Shown: piece by piece, positions 26,333-35,883 of the stretch
How positions within the stretch are numbered: position 1 is the stretch's first letter
Layout: each line of letters starts with the position of its first letter
Translations under genes and position numbers: made by a program
Notes under the pieces: model-generated
The model's input: the letters and a program-made list of their open reading frames with translations, nothing else
What the model was told of the DNA's origin: nothing
The model's database searches: none
Origin: Dyadobacter soli
Lineage (GTDB): Bacteria; Bacteroidota; Bacteroidia; Cytophagales; Spirosomataceae
Direction: 5' to 3'
DNA: 64,000 nt
Assembly (NCBI RefSeq): GCF_900101885.1
Contig: NZ_FNAN01000004.1
Coordinates: 186,001 to 250,000, forward strand

Positions 26333-27451
26333 ATGCGCATCGGATTTGACGCCAAAAGAGCGTTTGCCAACAAAACAGGTCTGGGAAATTACAGCCGCTT
26401 CGTACTCGACGCACTAATGGCGCACCAACCCGGTCATGAATATTTAGCCTACACGCCTAAAAACAACCGAAATCTGTTCGACGAATTCCCTAGTGGTTCA
26501 ATTCGTTATCCCAAAGGTTTTATCGACCGGAAACTTTCTGCATACTGGCGCTATGCAAGCATTACGCGGCAGCTGCGCGGGGAAAATATCGACTTGTACC
26601 ACGGCCTCAGCAACGAAATTCCGCAAGGATTGCAGCGTGCAGGCATCCGTTCGGTGGTAACCATTCACGATTTGATTTTTGAAAGGTTGCCCCATCTTTT
26701 CAAACCAGTCGACCGCGCCATTTACCGGCACAAATTCCAATCTGCCTGCCAGCGGGCAGATTCCGTTGTGGCAGTAAGCGACCAGACACGCCGTGATTTA
26801 ATAGCGTTATACGGTGTCGACGATTCGAAAATCAAGGTCATTTACCAGGATTGCAATCCGGTATTCCAAAAACAGCTTGCACCGGAAGAACGGGTCCGCA
26901 TTTGTGCTGAATATGGAATTACCGGACCGTTTGTGCTTTGCGTAGGCACATTGGAAGAGCGTAAAAACCAGCACCGGCTGGTAGAAGCATTTGCCCGGTT
27001 GAAAAATCATGACTTCAAACTGGTACTGGTTGGCAAGCCGACCGCCTATTTAACCAAAATTAAAGAAACAGTCCATCAATTGAAGCTGGAAGACCGGGTA
27101 ATGCTGCTGCACAATGTATCCACACCGCATTTACCCGCATTGTACCAGGCCGCAGATGTGTTCGCCTACATTTCCATTTATGAAGGCTTCGGCATTCCCA
27201 TTGTGGAAGCATTGCACAGCGGAACGCCGGTTTTAGCGGCCAAAGGTTCCTGCCTGGAAGAAGCAGGCGGCCCGGGCGGGCTTTATGCAGATCCCTATCA
27301 AACAGAAAACATCAGCGAACAGCTGCAAAAACTGGTCACTGATGTTCATCTTCGGAATACTTTATCGGAAGCGGGGCGGGAGCATGTCAAACAATTTGCT
27401 GGTCAGCATATCGCCGGGCAGCTTGTTCAACTGTACGAAAGCCTTCGCTAG
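26333..27451 (+). CDS. Glycosyltransferase, GT4-like
   Basis: 372 residues starting at MRIGFDAKRAF; upstream non-ATG codons would only add unrelated sequence. It is a GT-B fold enzyme. The N-terminal half has GLGNYSRFVLDALM and the middle VTIHDLIFER. The C-terminal half has GTLEERKNQHRLVEAFARL and the donor-binding EGFGIPIVEALHSGTPVLA with the E-x7-E spacing. It transfers a sugar from an NDP donor, probably to a surface polysaccharide; donor and acceptor are unknown. It stands alone, convergent with and directly abutting the TPR gene. Confidence 0.93.
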   Translation: MRIGFDAKRAFANKTGLGNYSRFVLDALMAHQPGHEYLAYTPKNNRNLFDEFPSGSIRYPKGFIDRKLSAYWRYASITRQLRGENIDLYHGLSNEIPQGLQRAGIRSVVTIHDLIFERLPHLFKPVDRAIYRHKFQSACQRADSVVAVSDQTRRDLIALYGVDDSKIKVIYQDCNPVFQKQLAPEERVRICAEYGITGPFVLCVGTLEERKNQHRLVEAFARLKNHDFKLVLVGKPTAYLTKIKETVHQLKLEDRVMLLHNVSTPHLPALYQAADVFAYISIYEGFGIPIVEALHSGTPVLAAKGSCLEEAGGPGGLYADPYQTENISEQLQKLVTDVHLRNTLSEAGREHVKQFAGQHIAGQLVQLYESLR

Positions 27452-28858
27452 CTATTTTTCGCGGTATTGTTCGATAATGCGGTACAATGCTTTTTGTTTT
27501 TCCAAATCAGGGAAGAAGTCGAAAAGCTGTTCGTGACCATCGTAATCGAGCGTGAGGCCGATTTCCAGGTTTACCAAGGCTTCGCGGTACTGGCCTCCGT
27601 GGATCTGATAAACGGCCATTCTATAATACAAATCCGCTTCTTCGGACATCTCATCGATCGCCGCCTGCAACAAGTCGCAAGCCCGGGCATAATTGCCCTG
27701 CTCGAACAGCACATACGACCATTTCAGCCAGATATCCGGGTTAGACGGCTCTATTTCCGCCGCTTTCTCAAATGCTTCGAACGCGGAAACCACATTTCCT
27801 ACTTTGAACTCCGTTTCGGCCAATGCAAGCCAGTAGTCCGGGTTCAATTCTGTGATCTGGATCGCTTTGCGCAAAAAACCGACGGCCTCGTACCAACGGC
27901 CCAGTTCGCTGAAACAAATGCCGAGGCCATACCAGCCGTCGTCCCACTGGCTATCCAGCTTCACGGTTTGGCGGTAGTACTTAATGGCAGTTTCGAATTC
28001 ACCTAATTTCTCGTAGCAAGTCCCCAGGTTACAGCAGGTTTCAGGCTGCTCGCCTTCGAGTTCTATCGCCCTGATGAATTGCGCTTTGGCATCTTCATAC
28101 TTTTCGAGCGCCATATAAGAATGGCCGAGTTGAAAGAATGCCGACGCGAAATCGTCCTTGATCAGCGTCGCATACTCGTACGCGTGAACCGCGTCCTCGT
28201 GGCGTTCCAACTTACTAAATGCGATGCCCAGATTGTACCATGCCTGATGCGAAAACGGATCGCGATCCACTAACGCATTATAGTAGTCAAGATGACTTTC
28301 TAACTGCCCAACCAGGTCGAGACAATGGGCCAATTCAAAAAGCGCATTCTCATTATTCAGATTGTTGCGAAGCGACCTTTTGTAGTACTTGATCGCATCC
28401 TCGTATTTGCCCCAGTTCTGGTAAGTCTGCCCGATCTGGAAATAGATTTCATCCCTGTCCTCCACCCTGCCGAGCAGGTTTTCGAGGATTTCGATCGCCT
28501 CTTCATATTCTCCCATCATGTTGGCTACCGCCACTTGCATGAAAGAAATTTCAATGTCGCCCGGATGAAAAAGTGATGCCCGTTCCAATATTTCGAGGGC
28601 CAATTCGTGCTCGCCGCGGTTGGCGTGCAACTGGACCATGCTAAGCAGCAGGTCGAGCGAATAGGGGTAATCCGACAGGCCCATCTCACAAGCTTTGAAA
28701 GCTTTTTCCCAATCCCCCTTTTCTATGTAATGTACTGTAACCTTTTCGTAAGTATCCAAATCGAAAAAGACCGGCTCGCTGGTTTTCAGCATTCTTTCGA
28801 ACCTGAGCAGTGTCTCCTTCATATAATCCTTCCTTTCACCGAAATTTTTCTCCATCAT
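27452..28858 (-). CDS. TPR-repeat protein, cytoplasmic
   Basis: 468 residues. From about residue 35 to 450 the protein is a continuous row of tetratricopeptide repeats (for example EDAIKYYKRSLRNNLNNENA and SHQAWYNLGIAFSKLERHED), roughly twelve units. There is no signal peptide or membrane segment. It has the look of the large TPR proteins common in Cytophagales, probably a scaffold; partners are unknown. The stop codons of this gene and the glycosyltransferase are adjacent. The start could be Met1 or Met2. Confidence 0.87.
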   Translation of the reverse strand: MMEKNFGERKDYMKETLLRFERMLKTSEPVFFDLDTYEKVTVHYIEKGDWEKAFKACEMGLSDYPYSLDLLLSMVQLHANRGEHELALEILERASLFHPGDIEISFMQVAVANMMGEYEEAIEILENLLGRVEDRDEIYFQIGQTYQNWGKYEDAIKYYKRSLRNNLNNENALFELAHCLDLVGQLESHLDYYNALVDRDPFSHQAWYNLGIAFSKLERHEDAVHAYEYATLIKDDFASAFFQLGHSYMALEKYEDAKAQFIRAIELEGEQPETCCNLGTCYEKLGEFETAIKYYRQTVKLDSQWDDGWYGLGICFSELGRWYEAVGFLRKAIQITELNPDYWLALAETEFKVGNVVSAFEAFEKAAEIEPSNPDIWLKWSYVLFEQGNYARACDLLQAAIDEMSEEADLYYRMAVYQIHGGQYREALVNLEIGLTLDYDGHEQLFDFFPDLEKQKALYRIIEQYREK

Positions 28859-28934
28859 ACGAACCGCTAGGTTATAATCGAGGGCAAATGCACCACTGTT
28901 AATGAAAGAAAGTTATAAAATAATTCCCCGGATT

Positions 28935-29933
28935 TCAAACTCTCCCGAGCAAACTTTCACTAATGCGGGACACCGTTTCCTCAATAGGCTGAAATTGAAA
29001 ATCTAATGCTTTCTTCACTTTGCCATTGTCATAAGTGATTTTTCGGGCGGCAGATTGCGCTGTTTCTTTGGTAATCAGGGGCTTTGTTCCCAACAACCAG
29101 GTCCTCACCGCTTCCACCCGCCATATCACTCCCGCCAACCCGGCACCGACCTTAAAGGACGGCCTTTTGCGGCGCATTTTATCCGCTATCATATTGAACA
29201 AATTATGGTACGAAATGCTCCCCGCATTAAGCAGGAAACGCTCGCCCGTAATGCCGGAACCTGCCAGCCGGTACACGATCTCGGCCACATCCTTCACGTC
29301 CACGACGTTGGCGATGCCTTCCGTATAAAATGGCTTTTCGCGGTATATGTACCTGAAAATCTGCGTACTGCTTTTTTCCCAGTCACCTTCACCGAGGATC
29401 AATGTAGGGTTAACAATCACCGCATTAAGCCCTTCCGCAATGCCGCGCCACACTTCCAGCTCCGCCATATGCTTGGTTTTGGCATATTCAGAATTCTCGG
29501 GCGAGTCTTCCCAGCGCTGTTCCTCGTTTAGTACCACCGCCTGCCCGGCAGCCTGCTTGCGCTTATCGGGCCGGCCGATAGCGGCAATGCTGCTTACGTG
29601 CACCAGTTTTTGTGTTTTGTATTTCAAACACACATTCACCACGTTGGCAGTGCCTTCCTGGTTTACCTTATACATCATTTTCCGGTCGCGCGGCACGAAC
29701 GAGACTACCGCGGCCGTGTGTACGACGTAATCCATGTGTTCGATGGATTGTTCCAGTGAAAGAATGTCGAGAATATCTCCTTCCACCCAGGTCAGTTTCG
29801 GATGCGCTTCCGCAAGCAGGCGCTTGTCCGCACCAGGGCGCGTCAATGCGAATACTTCATGATTTTCCGACAGGAACCTTTTGGCCACTACACTGCCCAC
29901 CAGGCCCGTCGCACCGGTAATGAGTACTTTCAT
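28935..29933 (-). CDS. NAD-dependent epimerase/dehydratase (extended SDR)
   Basis: 332 residues from MKVLITGATGLVG; nine upstream residues from a non-conserved start were dropped. The glycine-rich NAD(P) motif TGATGLVGSVV and the catalytic YAKTKHMAE (YxxxK) are present, with a Ser in HVSSIAAIG. It resembles dihydroflavonol-4-reductase-like and sterol-dehydrogenase-like SDRs; the substrate is unknown. Divergent from metG, with about 150 bases between them. Confidence 0.9.
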   Translation of the reverse strand: MKVLITGATGLVGSVVAKRFLSENHEVFALTRPGADKRLLAEAHPKLTWVEGDILDILSLEQSIEHMDYVVHTAAVVSFVPRDRKMMYKVNQEGTANVVNVCLKYKTQKLVHVSSIAAIGRPDKRKQAAGQAVVLNEEQRWEDSPENSEYAKTKHMAELEVWRGIAEGLNAVIVNPTLILGEGDWEKSSTQIFRYIYREKPFYTEGIANVVDVKDVAEIVYRLAGSGITGERFLLNAGSISYHNLFNMIADKMRRKRPSFKVGAGLAGVIWRVEAVRTWLLGTKPLITKETAQSAARKITYDNGKVKKALDFQFQPIEETVSRISESLLGRV

Positions 29934-29980
29934 GTAGGCAAAACAAATTGTTTGGGTCAAAGTTCGTAGTAAAAAAGTAG

Positions 29981-30016
29981 TTTGTCACACCATTGCAAGC
30001 CTTTTTGCTAATTTTG
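29981..30016 (+). promoter_or_regulatory. Probable metG promoter
   Basis: TTTG at 29981-29984 and TAATTTTG at 30009-30016. The 24-base spacer is slightly longer than the usual 17-23, so confidence is moderate. Predicted leader of about 60 bases. Confidence 0.45.
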
Positions 30017-30084
30017 CGCTCCGGCCACACCCGGGGAGCCTTGCCGCTCCTACGATTATACCATATTCAAATCCCTGAATTCAA

Positions 30085-32154
30085 ATGCCGATTTCAAATC
30101 CTGAAAGATATACCGTCACAGCAGCGCTGATCTACGCCAACGGCCCGATCCACATCGGCCATTTGGCGGGCTGTTATGTACCGGCTGATATATACGTTCG
30201 CTATCTGCGCGCCTCCGGCAAGGAAGTTGCATTCATCAGCGGCACCGATGAGCACGGCGTGCCCATTACGATTCGTGCAAAAAAAGAAGGCTTGACGCCC
30301 CAGCAGGTGGTCGATAAATATTACGAGCAGATAGACGCTTCCTTCAAATCGCTAGGTATTTCTTTCGATGTGTATTCCCGCACCAGCAAGCCGATCCATC
30401 ATGAAACTTCCCGTGAGATTTTCAGGGATTTGTACGACAAAAAGGTATTCGTCGAAGAAACGACCGAGCAATACTATGACGAAACCGCGCAGCAGTTCCT
30501 CGCCGACCGTTACATTGTAGGCACCTGCCCCGTTTGCGCGAACCCGAATGCATATGGCGACCAATGCGAACGCTGCGGTTCGACATTAAGCCCGCTCGAA
30601 CTGAAAGACCCGCGCTCGACGCTCTCGGGTGCGAAGCCGGTTTTAAAAGCGACTAAAAACTGGTACCTGCCCCTGAATAAAATGCAGCCGGATATTGAAG
30701 CCTACGTGAACGGCCATTCTGAATGGAAGACCAACGTATTCGGCCAGTGCCAGTCGTGGCTGAAAGACGGACTCAAACCCCGCGCCATGACCCGCGACCT
30801 CGACTGGGGCATTAAAGTACCCGTGGAAGATACCGAGGGAAAGGTACTATATGTGTGGTTCGAAGCACCTATCGGCTACATTTCGGCTACCAAAGACTGG
30901 CTTATTCAAAAGAATGGTACCGACGAAGGCTGGAAAAAGTGGTGGCAACCGACGAACGGTGGAGGCGAAACCAAGCTCGTGCATTTTATTGGCAAGGATA
31001 ATATCGTATTCCACTGCATTATCTTCCCGGCCATGCTGATGGCCGAAGGCAACTACATTCTGGCGGATAATGTGCCAGCGAACGAGTTCATGAACCTCGA
31101 AGGCGACAAGATTTCGACCTCGCGCAACTGGGCCGTGTGGCTGCACGAGTACCTCGAAGAACTGCCCGACAAGCAGGACGTCCTTCGCTACGTGCTCACC
31201 GCAAATGCACCTGAGACCAAAGACAGCGAATTTACCTGGAAAGATTTCCAAACCCGCAATAACAGTGAGCTGGTAGGCATTTACGGTAACTTCATCAACC
31301 GCGCCGTGGTGCTCACGCAGAAATTCTGCGAAGGCAAAGTGCCTCAGCGTGGCGAGTTGCAGGAGATCGATCAGGCTGCATTAAACGACCTGGCCGCATT
31401 CCCCGCACGCATTGCCGAATCAATGGAAAATTACCGTTTCCGCGAGGCTTTGTCGCTCATTATGGACCTGGCGCGCACGGGTAACAAATACCTGGCCGAT
31501 ACCCAGCCATGGCACGTGATCAAAACCGATCCGGAACGCGTAAACACGATTTTGAATATTGCATTGCAGATTTCAGCCACGCTTTCGATCGTTTCCGAGC
31601 CCGTATTGCCATTTACAGCAGCTAAAATCCAGGAACAGCTGGGATTGTCGGGGAAAAATTGGCAGGATGCGGGCAATGCGGATTTGCTGCCGGCAGGTCA
31701 GCCCGTTTTGGAAGGAAAACTGCTTTTTGAAAAAATAGAAGACAGCTTGATCGAGAAACAGGTGCAAAAACTGCACGATGCCAAACGTTTGAATGAGCTG
31801 GAAGGTAAAACTGTCGCCCCGGTAAAACCCGAAATCCAGTTTGAGGATTTCGGCAAAATGGATATTCGCATTGCGACCATCCTGGAAGCCGAAAATGTGC
31901 CGAAAAGCAAGAAGTTGTTGAAGTTGCTGATCGATATCGGGTCGGAACAGCGGACGGTATTGAGCGGTATTTCGGAGCATTTCAAAGCCGAAGAAGTGAT
32001 CGGCAAAAAGGTATTATACCTGGCAAATCTCGCCCCGAGAAAGATGATGGGAATGGAAAGCCAGGGCATGATTCTCATGGCCGAAGACCGCGATGGCAGC
32101 CTCGCATTTGTACAGCCGGGCAAAGACGTTTGGAACGGCGGGACCGTCAACTAA
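30085..32154 (+). CDS. metG: Methionyl-tRNA synthetase
   Basis: 689 residues. It charges tRNA-Met with methionine. HIGH is at 23-26 (PIHIGHLAG) and the KMSKS loop is present as KISTS (342-346). The zinc knuckle has two CxxC pairs (Cys148/151 and Cys161/164). An anticodon-binding helical domain follows, and a C-terminal EMAP/Trbp111-like tRNA-binding domain starts near 585 ([15 protein letters not shown]). This is the long, dimeric bacterial form. A terminator hairpin follows directly. Confidence 0.98.
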   Translation: MPISNPERYTVTAALIYANGPIHIGHLAGCYVPADIYVRYLRASGKEVAFISGTDEHGVPITIRAKKEGLTPQQVVDKYYEQIDASFKSLGISFDVYSRTSKPIHHETSREIFRDLYDKKVFVEETTEQYYDETAQQFLADRYIVGTCPVCANPNAYGDQCERCGSTLSPLELKDPRSTLSGAKPVLKATKNWYLPLNKMQPDIEAYVNGHSEWKTNVFGQCQSWLKDGLKPRAMTRDLDWGIKVPVEDTEGKVLYVWFEAPIGYISATKDWLIQKNGTDEGWKKWWQPTNGGGETKLVHFIGKDNIVFHCIIFPAMLMAEGNYILADNVPANEFMNLEGDKISTSRNWAVWLHEYLEELPDKQDVLRYVLTANAPETKDSEFTWKDFQTRNNSELVGIYGNFINRAVVLTQKFCEGKVPQRGELQEIDQAALNDLAAFPARIAESMENYRFREALSLIMDLARTGNKYLADTQPWHVIKTDPERVNTILNIALQISATLSIVSEPVLPFTAAKIQEQLGLSGKNWQDAGNADLLPAGQPVLEGKLLFEKIEDSLIEKQVQKLHDAKRLNELEGKTVAPVKPEIQFEDFGKMDIRIATILEAENVPKSKKLLKLLIDIGSEQRTVLSGISEHFKAEEVIGKKVLYLANLAPRKMMGMESQGMILMAEDRDGSLAFVQPGKDVWNGGTVN

Positions 32155-32162
32155 TCCTTTCG

Positions 32163-32198
32163 GGCCCTGCATCGGCGGAGTACCTTGCAGGGCCTTTT
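32163..32198 (+). terminator. metG terminator
   Basis: The nine-base arms GGCCCTGCA / TGCAGGGCC with a 14-base loop are followed by TTTT, eight bases after the metG stop. Confidence 0.8.
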
Positions 32199-32201
32199 CC
32201 C

Positions 32202-32531
32202 TTATTGAAATTCTTTCTTCACCGAATCATAGATCGTCTGCACGCGCTCCACGAGTGAGTGGCATTCATGATCGCTAAGATGGTCGATGGTGTTGCTTAC
32301 CGCATTCGAAACAATACGGCCCTCCTCATTGACTTTGGCACCCTTCTGCTTGATGACGGTAAGAATGCTTTCCCACTCGCCAACTAATCCTTCTGAAAAA
32401 TACCTGGGTTCGATGATGTTGAAGTAGGCAGACTGCGATTTCAGTTTCTGCCTCAGTTTGGACTGGTCTACTTTGAGTTCTTCAACCAGCTTCGTAAGCT
32501 CAATAAAAGCGAAAATATTAGACTTTTTCAT
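32202..32531 (-). CDS. Small helical protein, unknown
   Basis: 109 residues from MKKSNIFAFIELTKLVEEL; a longer ATG-initiated frame reaching back to 32624 is possible, but its extra residues look non-conserved and hydrophobic. The protein is soluble and mostly helical with mixed charges, with two His/Cys-containing spots (HLSDHECHS). No family recognised. It follows metG on the opposite strand; the metG terminator lies directly beyond its stop. Confidence 0.6.
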   Translation of the reverse strand: MKKSNIFAFIELTKLVEELKVDQSKLRQKLKSQSAYFNIIEPRYFSEGLVGEWESILTVIKQKGAKVNEEGRIVSNAVSNTIDHLSDHECHSLVERVQTIYDSVKKEFQ

Positions 32532-32737
32532 ATACGTTGAGAAATTGACGAGCACTAAGGATTTGTAATGCAAGATACAGATAGGAAATTCCTTTTTTAG
32601 AGAAAGTGTGGAATCTTTACTCAATCTTAATGCATTCTATTGGAAGCGTACAAGCACTACTCGGATAAGTACCATAGACCAATCGAAATACTTCGCAATT
32701 TTTGTCGAAAAGTGCCCTGAGCACGCCCACAGGCAAC

Positions 32738-32765
32738 AAAAAAAGCCTGGCAATTTACCAGGCTT
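32738..32765 (-). terminator. Terminator of the Hsp20-like gene
   Basis: The perfect stem AGCCTGG / CCAGGCT with a 7-base loop is followed on the minus strand by seven T, 23 bases after the Hsp20 stop. Confidence 0.85.
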
Positions 32766-32788
32766 CTCATATGAATGATCACTAATTT

Positions 32789-33211
32789 CTACCAACGTTC
32801 GATATCCACCTTGCGGTGATAATCACCCTGCTCATCTCCAAAGGGAAGGAAGAGCACCAATTGACGATGGTTATCGTCGTACCTTGCCGATATATTGTCT
32901 ATATCCACTCCGTCCGGGATGACGAAGGTATTGATGAAACGAATTGTCTTCCACTGCTCGTCATCGGGCAAATTTTCCTGTGAAAAAATAGGCAGTAAGT
33001 GGAACAACTTCAAGTTATTAGAGTTTCTCTTACCTTTCACAACTTCCAATTGCAAGTCCTCAACCTCGATGCCTGGAATTTTCACAACTACTTCGAAACC
33101 GTCCGATCCTTTGTCAAGCTTGATAGAGGGCTCACTCATTCCACCGTTCACTGTGTTGATAAAATCTATATTCATCAACATCTCCCGTGGTATTTTCAGT
33201 TTGCTTTCCAT
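32789..33211 (-). CDS. Hsp20 / alpha-crystallin-like small chaperone
   Basis: 140 residues. The central beta-sandwich is recognisable: GFEVVVKIPGIEVEDLQLEV corresponds to the start of the alpha-crystallin domain, and VIPDGVDIDNISARYDDNHR plus QLVLFLPF to its end. A GVL-like motif and the C-terminal IxI motif are not clear, so this is a divergent member. Such proteins hold unfolded clients without ATP. Own terminator, single gene. Confidence 0.78.
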   Translation of the reverse strand: MESKLKIPREMLMNIDFINTVNGGMSEPSIKLDKGSDGFEVVVKIPGIEVEDLQLEVVKGKRNSNNLKLFHLLPIFSQENLPDDEQWKTIRFINTFVIPDGVDIDNISARYDDNHRQLVLFLPFGDEQGDYHRKVDIERW

Positions 33212-33468
33212 AGCTATCGCGTTTTAGGTTCACAAGTTTTAACTATTAACGAAAAACTGCGTGCCAAAGATCGTTTTATGTCAAAAACTATGATGAATGG
33301 GCGATGGTAAGGACGGGGTTGAGAAATTAAAAAACGGCCGTCAGGACAGATCAATGCCTATAATGCATTTCACCCGATTACGTGAAACAGCCTCCAATAC
33401 GCACGCCAAAATTGCAGTCCATCCAACACAAATGCGCCAAAATGACACAAATACTTGGGGTAATACGG

Positions 33469-33744
33469 TTAGCGATCGCTATGCCCCAGGCTGCGCTCGG
33501 GCGCGATGATGTCCCTTACCCGCTGCTTGATTTCCTTCGGCTCGGGGAAATGGCCTTCCCGCTTTCTATCCCATATCAGTTCCTCATCCAGTTTGATGGT
33601 ATACCGGCCCGCTACCTCGGACGGGCGCAGCTGCACCGCATGCAGGTCCTCGGCAAAGGTAGTTAGTAGCTCCTGGGCCATCCAGGCCGCCCTGAGCAGC
33701 CAGCCGCATTTGGGGCAATATTCGATTTCTATGGTTGGTTTCAT
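33469..33744 (-). CDS. SelW/SelT/SelH-family thioredoxin-like protein
   Basis: 91 residues. The N-terminus EIEYCPKCGW carries the CxxC redox motif of the Rdx family in place of the Cys-x-x-Sec of the selenoproteins. The segment VAGRYTIKLDEELIWDRK matches the second half of the family. It probably has a thiol redox function in the cytoplasm; the partner is unknown. The C-terminal dozen residues are not conserved in my memory of the family. Confidence 0.85.
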   Translation of the reverse strand: MKPTIEIEYCPKCGWLLRAAWMAQELLTTFAEDLHAVQLRPSEVAGRYTIKLDEELIWDRKREGHFPEPKEIKQRVRDIIAPERSLGHSDR

Positions 33745-33790
33745 TTTTAGTCATTAAACGAATGCAAATTAATTACACCCATTGAATGAC

Positions 33791-33822
33791 AAAAGCACAA
33801 GTGAGATTTTCACTTGTGCTTT
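33791..33822 (-). terminator. Terminator of the CPRNC-tail lipoprotein gene
   Basis: The 13-base perfect arms AAAGCACAAGTGA / TCACTTGTGCTTT with a 5-base loop lie 22 bases after the stop codon, with a short T-run on the minus strand. Confidence 0.8.
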
Positions 33823-33844
33823 GATAAACGTAGCTAGCTGCTTT

Positions 33845-34282
33845 TTAGCAATTACGCGGACACAACGGACCACCGCCTCCTGTCTGCGGCGCTCCGTCTG
33901 TCGTCTTCGCGTTTACAGGTGCTGTTATATCATTACCATTCTTATCAACGCCAATAAATACGAGCGTTGTCTTGCCTTCTTTATCCTTTGCAAAGTAAAA
34001 ACGAATCCCTACACAACCCTTTTGAGAAAGGACTTGCTCAAGAACAGTTTTACCATAAGCCACTGCTCTAGTATCTTCTGATCCTACCGATTTCTTAAAT
34101 TCTTCCTTCATTTGCTGAAAATCATTTAAAGAGATCGCAGCTCCCATTCTATCAGCAACCTGTTGTTCCTCAGCCGTCAGTTGTGAGGACTTTTGCACTT
34201 CCGGCTTAACCTTTTCTTCTTCTTTCTGACAAGCCCATGTGAGAGTAACAAGGCACAACGCAGATACAAAAATTTTTTTCAT
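33845..34282 (-). CDS. Lipoprotein with GPLCPRNC tail
   Basis: 145 residues from MKKIFVSALCLV. A lipobox gives Cys17 (LTWAC), then a Lys/Glu-rich linker. The conserved core reads ISLNDFQQMKEEF, then KGCVGIRFYF, then TTLVFIGVDKNGND, and the protein ends with a Gly-rich run and GPLCPRNC. The same plan, with the same order of motifs, is found in the divergent gene at 34765-35169, so the two are paralogues, one exported and one cytoplasmic. I recall similar uncharacterised Bacteroidota proteins with a CPxxC end but know no function. AT-richer than the neighbouring genes. Confidence 0.75.
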   Translation of the reverse strand: MKKIFVSALCLVTLTWACQKEEEKVKPEVQKSSQLTAEEQQVADRMGAAISLNDFQQMKEEFKKSVGSEDTRAVAYGKTVLEQVLSQKGCVGIRFYFAKDKEGKTTLVFIGVDKNGNDITAPVNAKTTDGAPQTGGGGPLCPRNC

Positions 34283-34407
34283 TTGATTGATGGGGGTTGA
34301 ACTGTGAGAATAATAATCGAGCTGCGCACACTCGGTTACATAATTACCCTTTCGCCAAGGTATACACAATGTTTTGTAACCGTTTTTATCAAAAAACTGA
34401 TTTAACG

Positions 34408-34440
34408 GCAAAAAGCCACAACGGATACCATTGTGGCTTT
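34408..34440 (-). terminator. Orphan terminator-like hairpin
   Basis: The perfect ten-base arms AAAGCCACAA / TTGTGGCTTT with a 9-base loop are followed on the minus strand by TTTTT. No minus-strand gene ends here; it lies upstream of the lipoprotein start. It could end a small RNA transcribed from the spacer, or attenuate the lipoprotein leader. Confidence 0.5.
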
Positions 34441-34697
34441 CGAGTATAACCTAACCCTTTAATCTTGTGAGAAAGCCTTTATAAGTCTTCCCTAACGCTT
34501 TACAAATGTAGGCTCCTTCATGTAAGCATTTTAGCGCAAAAATCCCCGTTTGATGATTCAAGTAAGCCTACAAATGCGTCTTGGTAATTTTTCCCGATAC
34601 TTATACGTAAAATTACGCGATTTTAAACTCAATTGAATAAATTCGATTGATTCACAACTAGTTACAATTAACCGTTAAATCAATTCACTATATGCCA

Positions 34698-34729
34698 TTT
34701 GGCTACATTGGGGGTGGGGATTAACTTTA
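34698..34729 (+). promoter_or_regulatory. Probable promoter of the CPRRC-protein/kinase operon
   Basis: TTTG at 34698-34701, a 20-base spacer, then TAACTTTA at 34722-34729, one base off the TAnnTTTG consensus. Predicted leader of about 30 bases. Confidence 0.4.
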
Positions 34730-34764
34730 CTCATCATTGTTCAACCTTAATTAATCAGAAGAGA

Positions 34765-35169
34765 ATGGCCAAGTACACAGGACAGGAAGGTCAGCTGATC
34801 TCTGCGAGAGAAGCGAAACTTTTCACAACCAACCATCAAAATGTCAAAGAGCTTATCGAAAAGGATGGTAAGAACTACGTCGAAGCTGAGTTTTTTGGCC
34901 TCGAAACTTTTAATAAGCTTTTAAAGGGATGTGGTGGAAAACCTATTGGTTTTCGCATTTACTACGGTTTGAGAGAAGAAAACCATGACGAGGATGAGCC
35001 GATTGTAACGAGCGGCGGTAAAGGTAGACCTACACCACGCCTTGTAATCGTGCCAGTCGATGCTGATGGTCAGGAGCTCTCAGGACTTACGACTATTGGC
35101 GGACACAAAGATATGCCGTCTGATGGGCAGGCAATGGCCAACGGACCTATTTGCCCTCGCCGTTGCTAA
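34765..35169 (+). CDS. Cytoplasmic protein with GPICPRRC tail
   Basis: 134 residues from MAKYTGQEGQ; an upstream TTG is not supported. No signal peptide. The motif order copies the lipoprotein at 33845-34282: a helical start with LISAREAKLF, then AEFFGLETFNKLLKGCGG, IGFRIYYG, LVIVPVDADGQEL and the end GPICPRRC. The cysteines in GCGG and the two in CPRRC could bind a metal or form a disulfide. First of four tightly packed genes: membrane protein (gap 18), histidine kinase (overlap 11) and response regulator (gap 4). Unknown function. Confidence 0.78.
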   Translation: MAKYTGQEGQLISAREAKLFTTNHQNVKELIEKDGKNYVEAEFFGLETFNKLLKGCGGKPIGFRIYYGLREENHDEDEPIVTSGGKGRPTPRLVIVPVDADGQELSGLTTIGGHKDMPSDGQAMANGPICPRRC

Positions 35170-35187
35170 CATTCAAAATCATTGTCG

Positions 35188-35883
35188 ATGCTTGAGAATT
35201 ACTGCTCCTACATTATAAGGCAGCCAGTCATCAGCGCGCCGGTATTTCTAAACTTGCTACCTATTTTGCTAATCTGGCGGAAGAGAGCATACAATGATAA
35301 GATGTTTTTCATCCTATTTGTCTATTTGATTTTAAAGTTTGGGGTCGACCTTGTGATGTTTGATCTGGCTTCACAAAGAAAAAATTCGGTTCTATACTAC
35401 AACCTGAACATTCCGGTAAGATATGTATTGACGAGCTGGATGTTTTATTACAAATTAGATTATAACGCACAGCGCAAGTGGCTGATGCTCTCATGGATTT
35501 TATTCGTAGCATTTTCGGCTTGGGATATTATACATACAAATCCATCCATGGGTGACTTATATAACCACAAGATGGTGTTGTATTCCACTACATTGGAAAG
35601 TCTCTTGATGCTGTTTTGGATCATGTTATACTTCTACAATACGATGCGCGCACTCAAAATCCCAAACTTGCTTACTTATCCTTTTTTTTGGATTTGTTCG
35701 GGATTCCTATTATATTATTCCAGCCTCCTCTTTATTGCCCCAGTTCTTCACTACGCTTCGAAATGGGATCAATGGATGGATATCGGATCTTTAGACTACA
35801 TACCTTACGCATTTGAAACTGTAAGTCTTTTACTTTTTAGCATTGGGATCGCCCAATACACTGGTAGCTCTTATGCAAAGTAA
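35188..35883 (+). CDS. Six- to seven-helix membrane protein upstream of a histidine kinase
   Basis: 231 residues from the ATG at 35188; a TTG two codons upstream is possible. Hydrophobic helices lie at about 15-30, 39-57, 72-90, 98-112, 136-155, 162-185 and 205-222. Loops are short, with many aromatic residues. No enzymatic motif. Its gene overlaps the start of the kinase gene by 11 bases, so it is probably the sensory or membrane partner of that kinase, whose own sensor part is minimal. I recall such proteins in front of Bacteroidota kinases, but no named family. Confidence 0.75.
   Translation: MLENYCSYIIRQPVISAPVFLNLLPILLIWRKRAYNDKMFFILFVYLILKFGVDLVMFDLASQRKNSVLYYNLNIPVRYVLTSWMFYYKLDYNAQRKWLMLSWILFVAFSAWDIIHTNPSMGDLYNHKMVLYSTTLESLLMLFWIMLYFYNTMRALKIPNLLTYPFFWICSGFLLYYSSLLFIAPVLHYASKWDQWMDIGSLDYIPYAFETVSLLLFSIGIAQYTGSSYAK

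Larger units (their letters stand above)
34283..34764. other. AT-rich spacer between two divergent GPxCPRxC genes
   Basis: 482 bases without a credible ORF. It contains a terminator-like hairpin with no gene in front of it (34408-34440), a long-range inverted pair GTAGGCT / AGCCTAC (34508-34514 with 34565-34571) and, on the right, the probable promoter of the plus-strand gene. Confidence 0.6.

Noticed and set aside
33297..33509. Small plus-strand frame between the Hsp20 and SelW-like genes
   Set aside because: Composition is irregular, there is no domain, and it runs into the antisense of the SelW-like gene; probably not coding.
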